From Pseudohalocynthiibacter aestuariivivens (GTDB taxonomy: Bacteria > Pseudomonadota > Alphaproteobacteria > Rhodobacterales > Rhodobacteraceae): DNA of 64,000 nt. Shown one piece after another: positions 60,906-64,000 of the stretch. A program made the position numbers and the translations under genes. The notes below the pieces were generated by a model. That model made no database searches. It was not told the DNA's origin and saw only the letters and a program-made list of their open reading frames with translations. Location of the stretch: the NCBI RefSeq assembly GCF_011040495.1, contig NZ_CP049037.1:1116001-1180000 (forward strand), read 5' to 3'. Within the stretch, counting starts at the first letter, position 1, and the number at the start of each line of letters is the position of its first letter.

Positions 60906-62044
60906 CCCTCACGCTGGAACTGCTGGATCGGTTGATCGGCTACGACACGGTCAGTGCGCGATCCAATGCAGGCATCATCGACTTCATCGAGGCGTTCTTG
61001 GGGGAGCGCGGCGCGCAAACCGCGCGCATCTCTGGCCACGTCCCGGGCAAATGCGGGTTGTTCGCGCGGATTGGCCCCGAGGCAGAAGGCGGCATCATGT
61101 TGTCGGGTCATACCGATGTCGTGCCGGTTGAGGGGCAGGATTGGACCCGTGCGCCATTTGCGATGAGCCGCGAGGGGGAGCGTCTATACGGACGCGGTAC
61201 CACCGATATGAAAGGCTATCTGGCCTGCATGTTGCACGCCGCCGATCTGGCCGCGCGCGCGCCGCTGCGCGCACCGCTGAAGCTGGTGTTCTCTTATGAT
61301 GAGGAAATCGGCTGTGTCGGCATACAGCAGATGCTGCCTGCGCTGGGGCCACTGCTGGCCGCGCCGCGCGCGTGTTTCGTGGGCGAGCCGACGTCGATGC
61401 AGATCGCCACCGGGCACAAGGGAAAAGCCGCTTTGCGCGCCATTTGCTACGGACAGAACGGGCATTCGGCACTGGCGCCCTCATTCGTGAACGCGCTCTA
61501 TCTGGCAGGTGACTTCATGCGCGAATTGCGCGGTGTACAAGATTGGCTGGCGACGCATGGCGCGCGGGATACGGCCTATGATGTGCCCTACAGCACTGTC
61601 CATGTGGGCAAACTGTCGGGCGGCACAGCGTTAAACATGGTGCCAGCGAGTGCCGAAATGGTGTTCGAATATCGTCACCTTGCCGCCGATGCGCCCGATA
61701 GGCTGATGGCCCGCATTGATGCGGCCGCCGAACGGGCCGCGACACCGTATCGCGCACAATGGGACGGAGCGGCGATCACGATTGACCGATACAATGCCTA
61801 TCCCGGTCTGGACGTGCCAGCAGAGGCAGACATCATCCGATTGGCACAACGCCTCGTGGGCACCGACACAACCAAGGTCGCCTTTGGCACCGAGGCCGGG
61901 GTGTTCCATGATCTGGGTATACCGGTTGTCGTCTGCGGTCCGGGGTCGATGACCCAAGGGCACCAGCCTGACGAGTATATAGAGATCGGACAGATCGCCG
62001 CCTGCGAGCGGATGATGCAGAACATCATCGACAGTTTATGCTGA
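60902..62044 (+). CDS. M20 metallopeptidase, acetylornithine deacetylase (ArgE)-like
   Basis: A 380-residue cytoplasmic M20-family amidohydrolase. Metal-site motifs are MLSGHTDVVPVEGQDW, GRGTTDMKGYLACML and FSYDEEIGCVG (catalytic and metal-binding glutamates), with KVAFGTEAGVFHDLG and MTQGHQPDEYIE near the end. The type is acetylornithine deacetylase; other N-acyl amino acids are possible, as the gene is coupled to a LysR regulator and lies near a solute-binding protein gene, not in an arginine operon. It is not an obvious allantoate amidohydrolase. Confidence 0.86.
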   Translation: MTLTLELLDRLIGYDTVSARSNAGIIDFIEAFLGERGAQTARISGHVPGKCGLFARIGPEAEGGIMLSGHTDVVPVEGQDWTRAPFAMSREGERLYGRGTTDMKGYLACMLHAADLAARAPLRAPLKLVFSYDEEIGCVGIQQMLPALGPLLAAPRACFVGEPTSMQIATGHKGKAALRAICYGQNGHSALAPSFVNALYLAGDFMRELRGVQDWLATHGARDTAYDVPYSTVHVGKLSGGTALNMVPASAEMVFEYRHLAADAPDRLMARIDAAAERAATPYRAQWDGAAITIDRYNAYPGLDVPAEADIIRLAQRLVGTDTTKVAFGTEAGVFHDLGIPVVVCGPGSMTQGHQPDEYIEIGQIAACERMMQNIIDSLC

Positions 62045-62153
62045 CAGACCGCGCCCAGCCGTGGGTCAGCGCCCCCCTGACGGGCGGCGCCGTGTGTTTC
62101 TGACTCTGGAACCCATCATTTAGGCGTCTCCAAAGCCGATCGGGCAACCCGGT

Positions 62154-63755
62154 TCAGCCTTCTTTGAACCACCAGCGTTCCAGAAACAGCCTGCCATCGA
62201 CCTCGTAGTTGTTCGAGGCCTGTTCGAACCCGACCTTGCTGGAGGTTGCAAACACGTCATTCGCAAAGAACGGCACCACCGTCCCGCCATCATCGCGAAC
62301 CAGTGCCTGCATTTCGCCGTAGAGTTCGCCACGCACAGCCGGATCGAGCTCGGAACGTGCCTGCACCAACAATGTGTTGAAGCGGTCATTGCTCCAGTAG
62401 GTATCGTTCCACGATGCGCCCTTGGAGTAGGCTTGGGTGAAAATGCTGTCCTGGGTCGCGTATCCCGGCCAGTAGCAGGCGCACCACGGCTTGGCCATCC
62501 AGACATCGGACCAGTATCCATCTGTCGGCTCGCGTTTGACCGTGATGTTGATCCCGGCCTTGGCCGCCTGTTCCTTGTACAGCACGGCGGCATCCACCGC
62601 CCCGCCAAAGGCCGCATCTGAGGCGCTAAGCTGGAGGTCAATGCTGTCCAGACCAGCCTGCTTCAAATGCCAGCGGGCCTTGTCCGGGTCATAGCTGCGC
62701 TGTTCCAGATCGCTGTTGAAATAGCTGTATGCAGAGCTGATCGGTTGGTCGTTCCCGACTTGTCCGTGGCCGAACAGAATCGTCTCCAGCATCGCCTCGC
62801 GATCCAGTCCCAGCTTGACCGCCATTCGCACATCATTGTTGTCGAAAGGCCCGGTATTGGTGTGCATCGGGAATGTGTAATGCGTCTTGCCCTCGACCTC
62901 GTGCACGTCGATGCCATCCACCTTCTTGAGCAAGGCAGCGGTCTTTAGCTCGACGCGATCCATCCCGTCGATCGCACCAGTTCTGAGCGCACTCGTGCGG
63001 GCGGTTACATCCTTGATCGATAAGAGTTCTGCACTGTCGAAATGGCCGCGCTGATCGTTCCAGTAGTTCGGATTCTTCTCGAACGTGGTCCGCACCCCCG
63101 GCTCAAAGTTGACCAGTTTATACGCACCGACACCGTTGCCCTCTTCAAAGGCGAGGGTGCCATCCTCGCGCGCGGCATAAATTGGAAAGTTGAAGCTGCT
63201 AAGTTTGAACGGGAAATCCGCATCACCGCCCGATAGCTCTATCGACACCCGATCCGGTCCATCCGCCTTGATCGCGGTGATGGCCGCGACGATGCTGGCA
63301 GCCGACGACGTGGAATCCTTGCCTCTGTGATGATTGATAGAGGCGATAACGTCCTCGGCGGTGAGCGACTTGCCATTGTGGAATTCGACACCCGAGCGCA
63401 GTTTGAACGTCCAGACGCGCGCATCGGGCGACGCACCCCATTCGGTTGCCAGTTTGGGTACGAGGCTGCCATCGGTATCCACCTCGGTCAGCGTGTTGGT
63501 GATGGCATAATGCGTGGCAGACAGCAGCCCGTTCAGCACCTGCCCCGGATCAAGAACATCCGTAGTGCTGCCATGGCCGATGCCAAAGCGCATATGCCCG
63601 CCCTTGACCGGAGTCGCAGCCATTGCGCGACCCGCCAGCGCAGAGGCCGCCGACATCGACAGCCCGGTGGCCATGGCGCGTTTGATAAAGGCGCGCCGCG
63701 AAAGATCCCCGATGGGGCGGCGGAAATGGTTTGTCGTCCGAATTAATTTAGTCAT
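62154..63755 (-). CDS. ABC importer family 5 solute-binding protein, Tat-exported
   Basis: A 533-residue periplasmic binding protein of the oligopeptide/dipeptide/nickel type. The N-terminus carries a clear twin-arginine signal, SRRAFIKRAMATGLSMSAAS, with a likely cleavage after GRAMA. The mature domain shows RVWTFKLRSGVEFHNGKSLT and the FNFPIYAAREDGTLAFEEGN region typical of family 5. No permease or ATPase gene follows leftward (the next gene converges), so its partners may lie beyond the right edge or elsewhere. Confidence 0.9.
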   Translation of the reverse strand: MTKLIRTTNHFRRPIGDLSRRAFIKRAMATGLSMSAASALAGRAMAATPVKGGHMRFGIGHGSTTDVLDPGQVLNGLLSATHYAITNTLTEVDTDGSLVPKLATEWGASPDARVWTFKLRSGVEFHNGKSLTAEDVIASINHHRGKDSTSSAASIVAAITAIKADGPDRVSIELSGGDADFPFKLSSFNFPIYAAREDGTLAFEEGNGVGAYKLVNFEPGVRTTFEKNPNYWNDQRGHFDSAELLSIKDVTARTSALRTGAIDGMDRVELKTAALLKKVDGIDVHEVEGKTHYTFPMHTNTGPFDNNDVRMAVKLGLDREAMLETILFGHGQVGNDQPISSAYSYFNSDLEQRSYDPDKARWHLKQAGLDSIDLQLSASDAAFGGAVDAAVLYKEQAAKAGINITVKREPTDGYWSDVWMAKPWCACYWPGYATQDSIFTQAYSKGASWNDTYWSNDRFNTLLVQARSELDPAVRGELYGEMQALVRDDGGTVVPFFANDVFATSSKVGFEQASNNYEVDGRLFLERWWFKEG

Positions 63756-63780
63756 GCTGTCATCCCTTGTTGGTGATTGT

Positions 63781-63800
63781 CGGGGTGTCGATGCACCCCG
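63781..63800. terminator. Hairpin CGGGGTG-N6-CACCCCG upstream of the solute-binding protein gene
   Basis: Perfect 7-bp arms around a 6-base loop, between the stop of the partial gene at 63837 and the start at 63755, both leftward. It could end the upstream transcript or act as an mRNA-processing stem between the two genes; no T-run follows on the minus strand. Confidence 0.4.
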
Positions 63801-63836
63801 ATCTGATGTTTTGTGAAGAGGCGTGTGGCCCCTGCC

Positions 63837-64000
63837 CTAACCTGCGACCGCCTCGCGTTCGCCATAGACGGTTGCGTTCACTTCGGGGTCACCGACGATG
63901 CCGGGTTCATTTTCATAGACAAAAACGCCCATGACCCGCGTGGTGTCCCCAACGACCGGCGACACCCTATGCAATGAGTTGCAGCCGCGGAAGATGCAGA
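63837..64000 (-). CDS. C-terminal end of a possible 2-oxoglutarate/Fe(II) oxygenase-like protein, cut by the right edge
   Basis: A leftward frame enters from the right edge and stops at TAG 63837-63839, giving about 53 residues. The tail reads CNSLHRVSPVVGDTTRVMGV then FVYENEPGIVGDPEVNATVY. A histidine followed about ten residues later by TR, then a strand, recalls the distal His and the 2-oxoglutarate-binding Arg of cupin-fold Fe(II) oxygenases, perhaps the amino-acid hydroxylase/halogenase group. The fragment is too short for certainty. It lies upstream of the Tat-exported solute-binding protein and could be co-transcribed. Confidence 0.45.
   Translation of the reverse strand, partial: CIFRGCNSLHRVSPVVGDTTRVMGVFVYENEPGIVGDPEVNATVYGEREAVAG

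Noticed and set aside
60902..62044. Allantoate amidohydrolase filling the gap in the ureide pathway
   Set aside because: The sequence follows the ArgE pattern, the gene is coupled to its own LysR gene and it is separated from the ureide genes.
1..64000. tRNA, rRNA, CRISPR array, insertion sequence or prophage
   Set aside because: Looked for by eye on both strands; no cloverleaf-like gene, regular spaced repeats, transposase, integrase or phage structural gene was seen.

Overview
This 64 kb window looks like a chromosomal (or chromid) segment of a marine-type alphaproteobacterium, most likely Rhodobacterales/Roseobacter. The reasons are the high-GC coding sequence with many ATGA-type gene overlaps, the HutF-branch histidine pathway, two spermidine/putrescine-type ABC importers, a carnitine gene set built around a beta-keto acid cleavage enzyme, and a form II CoxL-type molybdenum hydroxylase. 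This placement is inference from gene content; no rRNA or tRNA gene is present to confirm it. I see no insertion sequence, phage gene, integrase, CRISPR array or origin.

Layout. (1) 1-2040: two leftward genes of unknown function, one cut by the window edge and one a long coiled-coil protein. (2) 2151-5459: a class III aminotransferase and UTRA-type GntR regulator operon, an unknown 178-residue protein and a RidA-family enamine/imine deaminase. (3) 5531-19995: a catabolic cluster in three transcription units. A leftward operon from about 13.3 kb carries a class A flavin monooxygenase, a maleate-isomerase-family protein, a four-gene ABC importer and an aldehyde dehydrogenase. A second leftward operon from 18.2 kb carries an aconitase-family hydratase, a hydantoinase/imidase-type amidohydrolase and an isochorismatase-fold amidase. 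A divergent rightward pair carries a GntR/FCD regulator and a methylisocitrate-lyase-family enzyme. The palindrome AAGTGT-N2-ACACTT occurs only in the two promoter regions of this cluster, which ties the three units together as one regulon. The order imidase, half-amidase, cis-trans isomerase, hydratase, C-C lyase suggests breakdown of a substituted cyclic imide or N-heteroaromatic compound. I regard this as the most interesting part of the window.

(4) 20034-24235: an RND efflux pump pair without an outer-membrane partner. (5) 24403-28582: a coxM-coxL-coxS-coxG-type molybdenum hydroxylase operon of form II (AYRGAGR), substrate unknown. (6) 29007-41330: a carnitine/gamma-butyrobetaine catabolic region (enoyl-CoA hydratase, carnitine dehydrogenase, GlxA/CdhR-type regulator, beta-keto acid cleavage enzyme, ABC importer, acyl-CoA dehydrogenase, ADP-forming acyl-CoA ligase, serine hydrolase). 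Two CGAATATTCG palindromes lie in its divergent promoter.

(7) 41383-49335: a complete histidine utilisation locus (hutD, hutF, hutI, hutH, hutG, hutU, hutC) with a probable HutC operator. (8) 49593-58376: urate and ureide catabolism. PuuD oxidises urate, UraH and a PuuE-UraD fusion carry it to allantoate, ureidoglycine aminohydrolase and ureidoglycolate lyase finish it, a glyoxylate-using aminotransferase can consume the glyoxylate, and an AmiS/UreI-type channel could move the urea; IclR and LysR regulators sit alongside. Allantoate amidohydrolase is not in the window. (9) 58386-64000: a flavin monooxygenase, a LysR-ArgE-type deacetylase pair, a Tat-exported family 5 solute-binding protein, and the C-terminal end of a possible 2-oxoglutarate oxygenase-like protein cut by the right edge.

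Taken together, the window is a scavenging region for nitrogen-rich small molecules: histidine, purines/ureides, carnitine and an unidentified N-heterocycle. Each module has its own local regulator. Start sites were adjusted by eye from ribosome binding sites where noted, and no database search was possible.
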